Shown piece after piece: positions 49,460-58,641 of a stretch of 64,000 bases of DNA; within the stretch, counting starts at the first letter, position 1; each line of letters starts with the position of its first letter. Under the pieces are notes generated by a model. It was given only the letters and a program-made list of their open reading frames with translations. It did no database searches and was not told the origin of the DNA. Position numbers and translations under genes: made by a program. Origin of the DNA: Thermoprotei archaeon (GTDB taxonomy: Archaea; Thermoproteota; Thermoprotei; Thermofilales; B15-G2); contig QMRV01000006.1 of the NCBI GenBank assembly GCA_003649445.1, forward strand, positions 5,466 to 69,465, in the 5' to 3' direction.

Positions 49460-50008
49460 TTAAGATACTAGAGTAATTTCAGAGACTAGTGTAGTAAATC
49501 TATTTCCTCCTACATGGTATATCAATTTCACTTTACTCAAATCCCAGCATTTATCGAAAAGCTCTTTTTCCGCATAAGCTTCAACTATTTCTCCTACAAA
49601 GAGCACGTGGTCTCCTGTCTTTAACTCCGCCTTAACAACGCACTCCATGTTCGCCACGCAGTTGGCTAAAAGCGGAACTTTTATTTTCTTAGGTTTCATT
49701 AGCTTAAGACCATACTTTGCTATTTTATTTACTTCTTCTCCGCTTTCTCTTCCGCAGGCAAAAGTTTCTCTAAGTAGCTTCCAGCTAGGTATGTTTACTC
49801 CGAATTCTCCTGTTTCCTTTATTAGTTTATAGGTATATCTTTCAGGAGCTATACTTACAGCTAGTAGCGGGGGAGAAAAGCTTGTAGGCATGCACCAAGC
49901 AAATGTCGCAACATTTACCTCGCCGTCTTTGCTAGCTGACGTTATTAGAACTGTGAGTTTAGGGTGTAAGAGACGATAAGCAAATGCTTTACTTACAGAC
50001 CGCTTCAT
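49460..50008 (-). CDS. flavin reductase-like FMN-binding protein
   Basis: The 182 residues match the flavin reductase-like split-barrel fold: HPKLTVLITSASKDGEVNVATFAWCMPTSFSPPLLAVSIAPERYTYKLIKETGEFGVNIP near 16-76 and GDHVLFVGEIVEAY near 130-143. The protein probably binds FMN and reduces a flavin or a metal, but the physiological partner is unknown. It is divergent from rpiA with 119 bp between them. Confidence 0.85.
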   Translation of the reverse strand: MKRSVSKAFAYRLLHPKLTVLITSASKDGEVNVATFAWCMPTSFSPPLLAVSIAPERYTYKLIKETGEFGVNIPSWKLLRETFACGRESGEEVNKIAKYGLKLMKPKKIKVPLLANCVANMECVVKAELKTGDHVLFVGEIVEAYAEKELFDKCWDLSKVKLIYHVGGNRFTTLVSEITLVS

Positions 50009-50127
50009 CGCTATTTTTATACGTAAAAACAGATATTAACTTAATTAACTAAGTTTCTAGCGAAAAAATTGAATAGAGAAGTAAACCACGATGATATCTA
50101 TTTAATTGAATTCTCTTAGTTTACTGT

Positions 50128-50817
50128 ATGTCTGTTGAGGAAGCTAAGAAAAGAGCTGCAGAAGAGTCCTCTAAGTTAGTTAAAGACGGTATGGTTTTAG
50201 GACTAGGCTCGGGAAGTACAGTAGCTAAGCTAATTGATATACTAGCTCAAAAATTAGGTACTGAGCTGACAGAACTTTATGTTATACCAACCTCATATGA
50301 TACAGAATTTCTTGCTCGACAAGCAGGCTTTAAAGTAGTTTCACTAGAGGATCATCTTCCTGAACTTGCTATAGACGGAGCAGATGAAGTAGACAGAGAG
50401 TTTAATTTAATTAAAGGTGGAGGAGGCTGCCATACGAGAGAAAAAGTAGTAGATTACTCTTCGCAAGAACTCGTTATTATAGTAGATTACACGAAACTCG
50501 TGGAAAAAATTGGCTTGAACAAACCTATACCAGTTGAAGTGCTTCCTTTTGCCTTAAGACCTGTTAGAAAAAAGTTATCTGAATATGGAAAAGTAGTCCT
50601 ACGATATTCAAGTAAAGGCAAATTAGGCCCAGTAGTGACAGACAACGGCAACTTTATTCTAGATCTCTATTATGGCAAAGAAGTAGAGAATGCAGAAAGC
50701 CTTGAGATTTCTATTAAGGCAATACCGGGTGTCGTTGAAACAGGGCTATTTAGTGGCAAGAAAGTGAAAAAAGTTATTGTAGGGTATCCAGATAAAGCAC
50801 AAATTCTTTCTAAATGA
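50128..50817 (+). CDS. rpiA: ribose-5-phosphate isomerase A
   Basis: RpiA interconverts ribose-5-phosphate and ribulose-5-phosphate. The 229 residues show LGLGSGSTVAKLID at about 25-38, DGADEVDREFNLIKGGGGCHTREKVV near 83-108 with the catalytic Asp/Lys/Glu set, and a normal C terminus. With DeoC and ribose-1,5-bisphosphate isomerase it forms part of the pentose and nucleoside traffic of this genome. The 3' end overlaps the convergent nucleotidyltransferase-like gene by 8 bp. Confidence 0.93.
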   Translation: MSVEEAKKRAAEESSKLVKDGMVLGLGSGSTVAKLIDILAQKLGTELTELYVIPTSYDTEFLARQAGFKVVSLEDHLPELAIDGADEVDREFNLIKGGGGCHTREKVVDYSSQELVIIVDYTKLVEKIGLNKPIPVEVLPFALRPVRKKLSEYGKVVLRYSSKGKLGPVVTDNGNFILDLYYGKEVENAESLEISIKAIPGVVETGLFSGKKVKKVIVGYPDKAQILSK

Positions 50818-51823
50818 CCTCTACTAGACCAGAATACTCTCTTAGCCCTACGGCTATACTGTAGTATTTTTCTTCGCCGTCAATTATCTCGAGTAAAAGC
50901 CCCTCGATAAGTACCTTCTCTTCGTTATCAAATACACCACAGTATATGCCTTGAAAACAAATAAGTTCTCTTATATCTATACTTTTAGTTTTTTCAACTT
51001 TAATACACCTTATTGCATAAGTATAAGGAAAAAATAAAGACCGCGTATTATCCAATATGACTGCTTCAACACGCACCCTGTCTATGATCTTGTAGCCGTA
51101 TTTGCCATACTTTTTGTCAATTTCATGCGGCTTTAAAACATATGATAAAGAAAAATTCTTTCCGCAAAAAATTCCTCTATTTACTCTCCTCAGACAGATT
51201 TTTTCAGCTAGTTTTAGCGGTACACGGTAAACTTTAGACATCCTTTTAGCCCACTTCTCGTAAGGTCTCTCAAAATTCATTTCTTTGAGTACTTTGTGTA
51301 CTCTCCAAGAATTCTTAATGCCGTATACTACTAGATTTATATCGGATATTTTTACATTATGTATTTTCAGTAAAATGGATCCTGTAATTCCAAAATCTCT
51401 TATATTTACTTTACTTTCTTTCGAAATTTGCTTGACAAGTGCTACAGCTTTGGTTTCTAATGAATCTAATTGATTTTTATTTAATATTTCATTGAGTCGT
51501 TCTTCCGGCAAATAATGTGCTGAAATATCGCTGAGCGGTATTGCTGCTATTTCTGTTTTAAAGAAGTTGTCGTAATACAGGTACTCTGGATGAAACTTTC
51601 TAAGATAATTTATACTATTTACGATACTTGACGTAGAGTAATCTGGGGTTATTCTTATGTAAACTTCGCCGTTTTTAGTCCATAGACTTTGTCCTTTATA
51701 TAAAGCTATGTATTTTGGGTAACAGAATACTCTGTCCGGTGGGTGAATATAGCCTAAAACACATGCGATTATGTTTTTTGCACGTACATAATCTTTGTCA
51801 AGGAAAACTCTTCTTGAGACCAC
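50810..51823 (-). CDS. COG1665-type nucleotidyltransferase-like protein
   Basis: The 337 residues contain a nucleotidyltransferase-like core with FGITGSILLKIHNVKISDINLVVYG near 144-168, where a GS...D-x-D/N pattern would bind metal and nucleotide; here the second acid is Asn (DIN), so activity is uncertain. The N-terminal 80 residues and the C-terminal beta part are family-specific for archaeal COG1665. Substrate unknown. Single gene. Confidence 0.68.
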   Translation of the reverse strand: MVSRRVFLDKDYVRAKNIIACVLGYIHPPDRVFCYPKYIALYKGQSLWTKNGEVYIRITPDYSTSSIVNSINYLRKFHPEYLYYDNFFKTEIAAIPLSDISAHYLPEERLNEILNKNQLDSLETKAVALVKQISKESKVNIRDFGITGSILLKIHNVKISDINLVVYGIKNSWRVHKVLKEMNFERPYEKWAKRMSKVYRVPLKLAEKICLRRVNRGIFCGKNFSLSYVLKPHEIDKKYGKYGYKIIDRVRVEAVILDNTRSLFFPYTYAIRCIKVEKTKSIDIRELICFQGIYCGVFDNEEKVLIEGLLLEIIDGEEKYYSIAVGLREYSGLVEVI

Positions 51824-51933
51824 TATAGTACTTGATTACAGTATAGCGTATAAACGTATTTCAGCAGTTATTTCACTTTTCCTCAAAAAGCTTATATAGA
51901 TTTTATGAGATAGCCTTTAAAAGGGCGGGGACC

Positions 51934-52797
51934 ATGGATTTGTACCAAAACCTGCTCTTAGGCTTCATAGTTACCTTGGCAATAGGCATCCCTTCGTATA
52001 AGAAGAACTTCGTGAGTCTTTCCGGCCTCATTGCCGGGCTTATTGTAGGTATATTGACTTTTGCCGGGAGCCCCGCCTGTTTTTTAATTATTATGAGCTT
52101 TTTCCTCAGCTCTAGTATTTTAACTAAAGTTAAGTACGGAGCAAAGGAAGAAAAGGGTGCAGCTGAAAAGAAAAGTGGTAGAACGGCACTACAAGTGGTA
52201 TGCGCTGGAGGCATTGCTGGCATAGCTGCGCTACTTAAAGGCATGTACGAAAACAATATTCTACTATGGCCAGACCCGAATCAGCTTTCTCATATATTAA
52301 CGGTAGCATTCCTCGGCGCAGTGAGCTCAGCTGACGCCGATACCTGGGCGGTAGAACTAGGACTTCTATCAAAAGAAGACCCAGTATTAATAACAAATCT
52401 TAAGAAAAAAGTTCCTCCAGGAACTTCAGGTGGAGTAACTAAGCTGGGTACTTTAGGATCCTTCTTAGGAGCATTATTCATAGCTATCATTTCAGCTGCC
52501 TTGTACCAGTATATTTCTCCGCCGCAGAGTGCAATAGACCCGGTATCAATCTTCATAGTAACATTCCTCTCTGGGTCTATTGCAGAGAAAATAGATAGCT
52601 TCTTGGGTGCAACTATTCAAGTTAAATACTGGTGCCCTAAGTGCAATAAGGAAACTGATAAGAAGATCCACAAGTGTGGCATGAAAACAGAATATTTAAG
52701 TGGAATAAAATTTGTTAACAATGAGCTGGTAAACCTAATGACTACGCTCTCAGGAGCAATAATAGCAGTGCTCATCTATATACTTCTATTTGAGTAA
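51934..52797 (+). CDS. DUF92/TMEM19 membrane protein (VTE6-like kinase family)
   Basis: The 287 residues have about seven membrane segments and family motifs LKGMYENN, SSADADTWAVELGLLSKEDPVLITNLKKKVPPGTSGGVTKLGTLGS and a terminal FVNNELVNLMTTLSGA. Plant VTE6, of this family, phosphorylates phytyl phosphate; archaeal members probably act on an isoprenoid phosphate, fitting archaeal lipid synthesis. Residues about 233-252 insert a CPKCNKETDKKIHKCG zinc knot. It overlaps the next gene by 8 bp. Confidence 0.85.
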   Translation: MDLYQNLLLGFIVTLAIGIPSYKKNFVSLSGLIAGLIVGILTFAGSPACFLIIMSFFLSSSILTKVKYGAKEEKGAAEKKSGRTALQVVCAGGIAGIAALLKGMYENNILLWPDPNQLSHILTVAFLGAVSSADADTWAVELGLLSKEDPVLITNLKKKVPPGTSGGVTKLGTLGSFLGALFIAIISAALYQYISPPQSAIDPVSIFIVTFLSGSIAEKIDSFLGATIQVKYWCPKCNKETDKKIHKCGMKTEYLSGIKFVNNELVNLMTTLSGAIIAVLIYILLFE

Positions 52798-53056
52798 AAT
52801 AATGCCTAAAGATCTCAGATTTTATTTAACTCGCTTGGAGCTTTTTCATGAGTTGAAGAAAATGAAGTGTCCTGTGAGATGGCATGCCTACGAGTACCTA
52901 ATATTTTGCAAGGATTTTATATGCGTAGTTCTACTTGAGCCTTGGAAAGATACAGCATCAATATTCTTTAGAGGAAACCATGAAAAAATCAATTATATAA
53001 AAAAGCTTCTATTAAAATATAATGTAAATAAAATAGTTATCAAAAAGATAGATTAA
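52790..53056 (+). CDS. small unknown protein coupled to the DUF92 gene
   Basis: The 88 residues form a small alpha/beta unit: a helix (LTRLELFHELKKM), a beta hairpin (RWHAYEYLIFCKDFICVVLLEPW) and a helix (HEKINYIKKLLLKYN). It could be a small nucleic acid-binding or enzyme-like fold. The 8 bp overlap with the DUF92 gene argues for coupled expression. No family recognised. Confidence 0.58.
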   Translation: MSKIMPKDLRFYLTRLELFHELKKMKCPVRWHAYEYLIFCKDFICVVLLEPWKDTASIFFRGNHEKINYIKKLLLKYNVNKIVIKKID

Positions 53057-53070
53057 CTGTTCTGAGAAAA

Positions 53071-53078
53071 CTTTATAT
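53071..53078 (+). promoter_or_regulatory. TATA box of the structured RNA at 53101
   Basis: CTTTATAT lies about 25 bp before the start of the GC-rich RNA, with AAAA just upstream. No gene start follows it, which supports an RNA gene. Confidence 0.55.
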
Positions 53079-53100
53079 GAGTGTAAAACAATAATTATAT

Positions 53101-53252
53101 CGGCGCCCCGTCGGGGATAGTGGGGCATTATTCGGCGTACTATTAAGTGCACAGTGCCGGGTTTTTAAGAACTCAGCAATCCCAATAAAGTGATGTCTTT
53201 ATTACATTCAATTCAGATAATTAAGATTACTAAGCCCCCAAAGACGGGGCTC
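53101..53252 (+). ncRNA. GC-rich structured RNA of unknown class
   Basis: In AT-rich surroundings this island folds into nested helices: P1 GCCCCGTC (53105-53112) with GACGGGGC (53243-53250); P2 TGGGG (53121-53125) with CCCCA (53236-53240); P3 CGGCGTAC (53133-53140) with GTGC plus GCCG (53147-53150, 53156-53159, 5 nt bulge); P4 AATAAAG (53184-53190) with CTTTATT (53197-53203). A TATA box sits 25 bp upstream. I see no RNase P, SRP, tRNA or C/D motifs. A local hairpin CCCC-GTC-GGGG competes with P1. Confidence 0.6.
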
Positions 53253-53305
53253 CTCTAAATAATGCTTGAATATAATTAGTGATTAAAAACACTAATTCTT
53301 GCTAC

Positions 53306-54010
53306 TTAAAATTCATATTTCTCTCCAGGTTTAAGTATCACTACTTTTGTTTCTACGCCGAGTTCTTTTACTGCCTTAGCGAAGTCCTCTGGATTTTTAT
53401 CTATTGGCGGGAAAGTTCCGTAGTGCATTGGTATAGCTACTTTAGGTTTAAATAAGGATATGAATTTTGCCGCCTGATAAGGATCCATTGTGAATAGTCC
53501 TCCTATTGGAACTAATGCTATGTCTATTGGGTAGAGCTCTGCGTAGAGCTTAATGTCGTAAAATAGCCCTGTGTCTCCTGCATGATATACACTGGCTTCT
53601 TTTCCTCTCACTATGTATCCGACTTCTCTACCTCTTTCAGCTGAATGATATGCCGGAACGAGTATTATTTTAATACCTTCGACTTCGGCTTCTCCACCGA
53701 TATTCATTCCTATTGTTTTTTCAACACCCTTTTCTCTCATGAAATTAACTAGCTCATAGATCCCCGCAAAGCATGCTCCTGTTCTTTTTGCTATTTCTAC
53801 AGCATCTCCTAGGTGGTCTCCGTGGTCGTGTGTCACAAGTATTATATTGACGCTCTTTATGTCTTCAGGTTTACATGCAGCTTTAGGATTAGTTGAAAGC
53901 CAAGGGTCAATTAATATTATTTTGTTGTCTAGCAGTATTTCGAAGGCAGCATGTCCAAGCCACTTTACGTAGCCCATAGTGCCCCCTATAAGTTTACTTA
54001 ATAGATACAC
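53306..54010 (-). CDS. UPF0173 metallo-beta-lactamase-fold hydrolase
   Basis: The 234 residues show the metallo-beta-lactamase metal motif VTHDHGDHLGDA near 58-69, with VYHAGDTGLFYDIKLYAELY and VAIPMHYGTFPPID completing the site. The family (UPF0173) is widespread and its physiological substrate is unknown. It overlaps the upstream Fe-S membrane protein gene by 17 bp, so expression is coupled. Confidence 0.87.
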   Translation of the reverse strand: MYLLSKLIGGTMGYVKWLGHAAFEILLDNKIILIDPWLSTNPKAACKPEDIKSVNIILVTHDHGDHLGDAVEIAKRTGACFAGIYELVNFMREKGVEKTIGMNIGGEAEVEGIKIILVPAYHSAERGREVGYIVRGKEASVYHAGDTGLFYDIKLYAELYPIDIALVPIGGLFTMDPYQAAKFISLFKPKVAIPMHYGTFPPIDKNPEDFAKAVKELGVETKVVILKPGEKYEF

Positions 54011-54890
54011 TTAAAGCTTTTTTATGACAAACATCTACGCAACTTAAACATTTTATACATTTTTTACTAGTTATCGTTTCATATTCTATAATATTAATTT
54101 TCATTGGACAATTTCTTAAACATTTATCACATTTAATACATTTAGTTGGATCACGCTTAATCGTTAATAAAGATATTTTATTGAAGTATCCCATGAGTAC
54201 TCCGAGAGGACAAATCCATCTGCAGAACGGTCTTGGTGTAAATAACGAGGCTGCTATGAAGAAAGCTAAGATCGATAATCTTAGTATAGCCCATGGAGTT
54301 AGCGAGATTTCTCCTGTGAGAGCTACTTCCAGCATTTTTGATGGCAGTATTATTAGGAGGGTAGCTGATGGACAAAAAGCACAGAATGGCCCTTCGTAGA
54401 ATGTTTCATCTATTATTTTTCCGTAAATAGGCAACTGAATAGATAAAATAGCTACAGTAACTAAACCTTTTAAAATTACAGTAAATATGACTAGGAGAAG
54501 TATCGCGTCTTGAACATAGCTTAGGTCAAACTTAATTTTATTTTTCTTTCCAGCAATTCTCCATAAGGCCTCCTGTATTAAACCAAAGGGACAAACCCAT
54601 CCGCAAAAAGCTCTCCCAATAATAGCCCCTATAAGGATTATTACACCTATTGTCAGTAGAGGAATGTATCCTTGAGCAATACTTCTCTGAAGTGCCCCCA
54701 TCGCACATACAATTGTGCTTGAGGGTCTATTAACTATAATAAATACTCCCATAGAGAAGCAGTTTAATACCGGAAGAGGCAATCCTGTGGCTTCTATCTC
54801 TACTAAAGGTTCCAGAACGCGTAAATTCATTAGGAAAAAGAAAAATACAGCTAATATTGCTCGTATTACTCCTATCTTTCTTTTAGGCAT
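53994..54890 (-). CDS. NapH-like Fe-S membrane protein
   Basis: The 298 residues have five to six membrane segments, two CxxxCP loops in the NapH/NosR manner (CGWVCPFGLI, CRWICPLGVL) and a C-terminal pair of [4Fe-4S] ferredoxin motifs (CIKCDKCLRNCP, CIKCLSCVDVC). Such proteins pass electrons between membrane quinols or ferredoxin and a periplasmic or cytoplasmic reductase. No reductase is adjacent. It lies between the zinc-ribbon membrane protein and UPF0173. Confidence 0.82.
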   Translation of the reverse strand: MPKRKIGVIRAILAVFFFFLMNLRVLEPLVEIEATGLPLPVLNCFSMGVFIIVNRPSSTIVCAMGALQRSIAQGYIPLLTIGVIILIGAIIGRAFCGWVCPFGLIQEALWRIAGKKNKIKFDLSYVQDAILLLVIFTVILKGLVTVAILSIQLPIYGKIIDETFYEGPFCAFCPSATLLIILPSKMLEVALTGEISLTPWAILRLSILAFFIAASLFTPRPFCRWICPLGVLMGYFNKISLLTIKRDPTKCIKCDKCLRNCPMKINIIEYETITSKKCIKCLSCVDVCHKKALSVSIK

Positions 54891-54905
54891 AGGGGTTCCC
54901 TGTGC

Positions 54906-55718
54906 TTAGGGTAAGAGCCCTTTAAGGCAGCTGGCGCAGGGTATTTGGATCAAGCTTTTAAGGTAGCTCCAGTCACCATTTAAAATACCCATGTATATTA
55001 AGATTATTCCTAGAGCTATTAGTGAAAACGTGAAGAATCTTTTTGCTTTTAATTTTTCTTTGCGCTTAGGTTCATATTCTTCTTTCTTTCTTTTAACTAG
55101 TTTTCGTCCACAGCGTGTACAGACTTTACTGCTTGGAAGATTTAATGCATTACATTGCGGACATTTAATAGCTCCTTTGCTGACCGCCATTTTCTCTAGG
55201 CTTTTAAGTTTCTTCTGCTGTTCATCTATTACCTCTTCGAGCTCTCTTTTTCTTTCTTCATATACTTCTGGACTTATAGTGTCTTTAAACTCCTCTAGCA
55301 TCGATAAACTATTTAAATTCTTTTGAAGATCCTCTAATACGCTATTATATTTCCTAATTATTTCCTCAAGTGTAAGCTCTCTTTTTGGCTTCGGCGGAAC
55401 ACTGACTATTTCTACTGGCGGAACCTCTACCCCCTCTTTTCTAGGAGGCTTTTCCGCAACTTCTTTAAAAGGCACTTCTTCTCTACTTACTTCGATCTCC
55501 TCTCCATATTCACGTATTTCAGAGAAAACTTCTTCAAGTGTGGCAGGCTTCTTTTCTTCTACTCCAATTATTTTCTCTAGATCTTCTAAAGATAATGTAA
55601 TGGCACCCGTTTTCTCTTTCTCGAGACAAGGTGGTGAAGCAGGGTTGTCTACCTTTATATTAAGCTTAAGACAGCGACCATTTGAAAAAAATATACAGTC
55701 TCTACAGTCCTTCGGCAC
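54906..55718 (-). CDS. zinc-ribbon membrane protein with coiled-coil linker
   Basis: The 270 residues start with a Cys knot (CRDCIFFSNGRCLKL, later C), run through an acidic, Pro-rich linker, a coiled coil (about 125-180), a zinc ribbon (CPQCNALNLPSSKVCTRCG, about 193-211) and one membrane helix (about 230-247), with a short Cys-containing tail after it. Start is GTG 55716. The first Cys knot has a counterpart in the small protein at 43222. It is cotranscribed with the NapH-like gene, 15 bp away. Confidence 0.65.
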   Translation of the reverse strand: MPKDCRDCIFFSNGRCLKLNIKVDNPASPPCLEKEKTGAITLSLEDLEKIIGVEEKKPATLEEVFSEIREYGEEIEVSREEVPFKEVAEKPPRKEGVEVPPVEIVSVPPKPKRELTLEEIIRKYNSVLEDLQKNLNSLSMLEEFKDTISPEVYEERKRELEEVIDEQQKKLKSLEKMAVSKGAIKCPQCNALNLPSSKVCTRCGRKLVKRKKEEYEPKRKEKLKAKRFFTFSLIALGIILIYMGILNGDWSYLKSLIQIPCASCLKGLLP

Positions 55719-55777
55719 GGTTATCTCCTAGTCTTTCTTTTATATCGAGTATATTAAGCTATTTGTTTCGAGCTAAA

Positions 55778-56647
55778 CTATATTTTCTTTAGGAGTAAGT
55801 CTATCACTTCTCTAGGAGTTTTTGCAACAGCTATTCCTGCTTCCTCGAATGCCTTAATCTTGCTTGACGCGGTTCCCATACCCATTGTAATTATTGCGCC
55901 AGCGTGTCCCATGCGCTTTCCGGGTGGGGCCGTCTTGCCAGCTATATAGGCGACAACAGGTTTAGAGTAGCCTCTTTTCTTGATCCAGTAGGCGAGTTCT
56001 TCTTCCATGGTTCCTCCTATTTCGCCTATCACGACAACAGCTTTTGTCTCTTTGTCTTTCTCGAAAAGCTCAAGAACTTCAATGAAATCCATGCCTACTA
56101 TAGGGTCTCCTCCTATACCTATGCATGTACTTTGACCTAGTCCAGCTTTCGTTATTAAATGCGCTATTTCATATGTCAGAGTTCCGCTTCTAGAAACTAT
56201 TCCTATAACCCCTTTTTCGAAAATATGTCCGGGCATTATTCCGACTTTTGATTCTCCTGGCGATATTACTCCAGGACAGTTCGGACCTACTATCCACGCT
56301 CCTTTAAGTCTAGCATAAGAAATTACTCGAAGTTCATCATGTAGTGGGATATGTTCGGTAATGACTACTATAAGCCTTATTCCGGCGTCTATAGCTTCGT
56401 AAATTGCATCAGGTGCGTACGGCGCGGGCACGAATACTGTCGAAGTATTTATTTCAGGATGTTCAGTGAGTGCCTCTTCTACTGAATTGTAGACAGGTAC
56501 TCCGTGAACGCTTTGTCCTCCTTTGCCTGGAGTAACTCCAGCTAAAATCTTAGTGCCATAATCCAGCATTGCCTTTGTATGGAAACTGCCTTCTCTTCCA
56601 GTTATTCCTTGAACAAGGACTCTAGTGTTCTTATTTACTAATATCAT
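55778..56647 (-). CDS. sucD: succinyl-CoA synthetase alpha subunit
   Basis: SucD binds CoA and carries the phosphorylated histidine of succinyl-CoA synthetase. The 289 residues include [20 protein letters not shown] at 13-32, [20 protein letters not shown] near 122-141 and [10 protein letters not shown] with the active His near 247. Length is standard. It overlaps sucC by 4 bp. The enzyme makes ATP or GTP from succinyl-CoA, or the reverse, in the citric acid route. Confidence 0.95.
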   Translation of the reverse strand: MILVNKNTRVLVQGITGREGSFHTKAMLDYGTKILAGVTPGKGGQSVHGVPVYNSVEEALTEHPEINTSTVFVPAPYAPDAIYEAIDAGIRLIVVITEHIPLHDELRVISYARLKGAWIVGPNCPGVISPGESKVGIMPGHIFEKGVIGIVSRSGTLTYEIAHLITKAGLGQSTCIGIGGDPIVGMDFIEVLELFEKDKETKAVVVIGEIGGTMEEELAYWIKKRGYSKPVVAYIAGKTAPPGKRMGHAGAIITMGMGTASSKIKAFEEAGIAVAKTPREVIDLLLKKI

Positions 56648-57765
56648 TTCACCACCTCTACAGCTGCCTTAGCTGCTTCTTCCATAGATTCATAAGCTTT
56701 TATTCCAACTTTCTCTAAAATCTCCTTGCCTTCTTCTTCCTTTGTACCCATCATTCTAACAAATATTGGTTTGTCTTTTCCGGACTCTTTTAAAGCCTCT
56801 ACTATTCCTCTAGCTACTTCATCGCACCTAGTTATACCTCCCAGTATGTTAATTAAAATAGCTTTAACTCGAGGATTTGCTAAAAGGAGTTTCACTGCTT
56901 CTTTTACTTTTTCTGCTCTAGCTCCGCCTCCTATGTCCAAGAAGTTTGCAGGTTTTCCTCCATAGAAATAAACTAAATCCATTGTCGCCATTGTTAATCC
57001 AGCTCCATTGCCTATAATTCCTATATTTCCGTCCAAGTCTACATAGCTAAAGCCTTTTTCTCTCGCAATTCTCTCGTATTCACTAAATTCTTCTTCAGGT
57101 GCTTCTATATCTTTATGCCTGTACGCAGAATTGTCATCAATTGTCATTCGAGTATCAAGAGCTAATACCTTGTTTTCAGCCGATATCGCTAAAGGATTTG
57201 TTTCAACTAATTCACAGTCATAGTCTAGGAAGATAGAGTACATCGCTTTAATTATCCCTTTTAGTTCTTTGCTCAGTTCTCCTAAATTGAGGAAATTGAG
57301 TATTTTTCTTATTTGGTATTCCTGTAGACCTACAAGAGGGTCTATGTATACTTTAATTAAGTCTTCTGGACTTGTTCGAGCTATTTCCTCTATGTTCACT
57401 CCTCCTCTCCGCGATGCAATAAAGCAGTAGGCTCTTTTGCTTCTATCTACTGTTATACTTAAGTATAACTCTTTTAATATGTTTATTTTCTCTACAACTA
57501 GAACTTTCTTAACTAAACATCCTTTAATAGAACTATCAATTAATTTCTCTGAATTTTTTTCGGCATCTTCGGGTGTTTCAGCTACGATAATTCCTCCCGC
57601 TTTTCCTCTCCCTGCCAGGAGCACTTGTGCTTTAATAACAACAGGTTTACCTATTTGTTCTGCTATTTCTCTTACCCTTTTAGGATTCTCTGCTATATCT
57701 CCGGGGGGAACAGGTATACCGTATTTTTTAAAAATTTCACGAGCTTGGTACTCATAGAGCTTCAT
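56644..57765 (-). CDS. sucC: succinyl-CoA synthetase beta subunit
   Basis: The 373 residues hold the ATP-grasp part ([44 protein letters not shown] near 183-190) and the C-terminal CoA-ligase part ([33 protein letters not shown]). The partner subunit follows with a 4 bp overlap. Nucleotide preference cannot be decided from the sequence. Start ATG is followed by the usual KLYEYQA. Confidence 0.95.
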   Translation of the reverse strand: MKLYEYQAREIFKKYGIPVPPGDIAENPKRVREIAEQIGKPVVIKAQVLLAGRGKAGGIIVAETPEDAEKNSEKLIDSSIKGCLVKKVLVVEKINILKELYLSITVDRSKRAYCFIASRRGGVNIEEIARTSPEDLIKVYIDPLVGLQEYQIRKILNFLNLGELSKELKGIIKAMYSIFLDYDCELVETNPLAISAENKVLALDTRMTIDDNSAYRHKDIEAPEEEFSEYERIAREKGFSYVDLDGNIGIIGNGAGLTMATMDLVYFYGGKPANFLDIGGGARAEKVKEAVKLLLANPRVKAILINILGGITRCDEVARGIVEALKESGKDKPIFVRMMGTKEEEGKEILEKVGIKAYESMEEAAKAAVEVVK

Positions 57766-57840
57766 TTAGCCACCTCCGAAAGCTTAATCGAAAAAATGTT
57801 ATAATAGTTTCCTATTTAAGGAACATCATACTATAAATTA

Positions 57841-58641
57841 GTGATAGTCGTGATGAAAGTAAAGAGATTATCTACTGGAATACTTGACTTAGACAAAATG
57901 TTATGCGGAGGTATACCCGAAGGATTCTTCGTTACATTAACAGGCGAACCAGGTACCGGAAAAACTGTCGCGTGTTTGCACTTCATATGGGCTGGCCTAA
58001 CTAATTTAGAAAAGTGCATTTACGTAACAACAGAAGAAAGTAGAGAGAGCATAATTAGACAGGCAGCACAATTTGGCATGAATTTTGAAAAGGCAATAAA
58101 TACTGGTAGACTAATTATAATAGATGCTTTAATGAAAGAAAAAGAAGATCGATGGAGTTTACGCGAGGTTACTTTAGAAGAGTTGATAAGAAAAGTTATC
58201 GAGGCTAAAAGAGAGTTAGGTTCTCCTTGTAAGAGACTTGTTATAGACTCTTTAAGTGCTTTCTGGCTTAAAGCTCCGTCTTTAGCCAGACAAATAAGCT
58301 ATGACTTAAAAAGAATACTCAATAAATGGAGGTTTACAATATATGCTACAAGCCAATACGCTATAACAACAGGCTCTGCTTTTGGATGGGGAGCTGAACA
58401 CATTGCTGATGGAATAATAAGATTTAAGCGCTCAATAAAGGGAGGCAGATTGAGGAGGTATATCATTATAGAAAAAATGAGGCAAACTCCACATGATTTA
58501 AGAGTATACGAGATAGATATAGTGGACAAAGTAGGATTAGTAATATTACATCCTCTAGAAAAACGTGTAGAAGATTATGCCTTACCAGAAAAAGTCATGA
58601 GAAAAATACGCGAAGTTACTCAAAAAGATGAAATTATCTAG
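57841..58641 (+). CDS. KaiC-like RecA-superfamily ATPase
   Basis: The 266 residues are a single KaiC-type domain: Walker A GEPGTGKT at 35-42, YVTTEES with the catalytic Glu near 61-67 and Walker B LVIDSLSAF near 129-137. This family includes archaeal regulators and RadC-like proteins without an N-terminal HhH. The gene is convergent with the DNA glycosylase and overlaps it by 8 bp. GTG 57841 or ATG 57853 may be the start. Role unknown. Confidence 0.85.
   Translation: MIVVMKVKRLSTGILDLDKMLCGGIPEGFFVTLTGEPGTGKTVACLHFIWAGLTNLEKCIYVTTEESRESIIRQAAQFGMNFEKAINTGRLIIIDALMKEKEDRWSLREVTLEELIRKVIEAKRELGSPCKRLVIDSLSAFWLKAPSLARQISYDLKRILNKWRFTIYATSQYAITTGSAFGWGAEHIADGIIRFKRSIKGGRLRRYIIIEKMRQTPHDLRVYEIDIVDKVGLVILHPLEKRVEDYALPEKVMRKIREVTQKDEII

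Noticed and set aside
53101..53252. tRNA, RNase P RNA or SRP RNA
   Set aside because: GCCCCGT/ACGGGGC could pass for an acceptor stem, but no T-arm, no D-arm pairing, no RNase P conserved regions and no SRP helix 8 tetraloop region are present.
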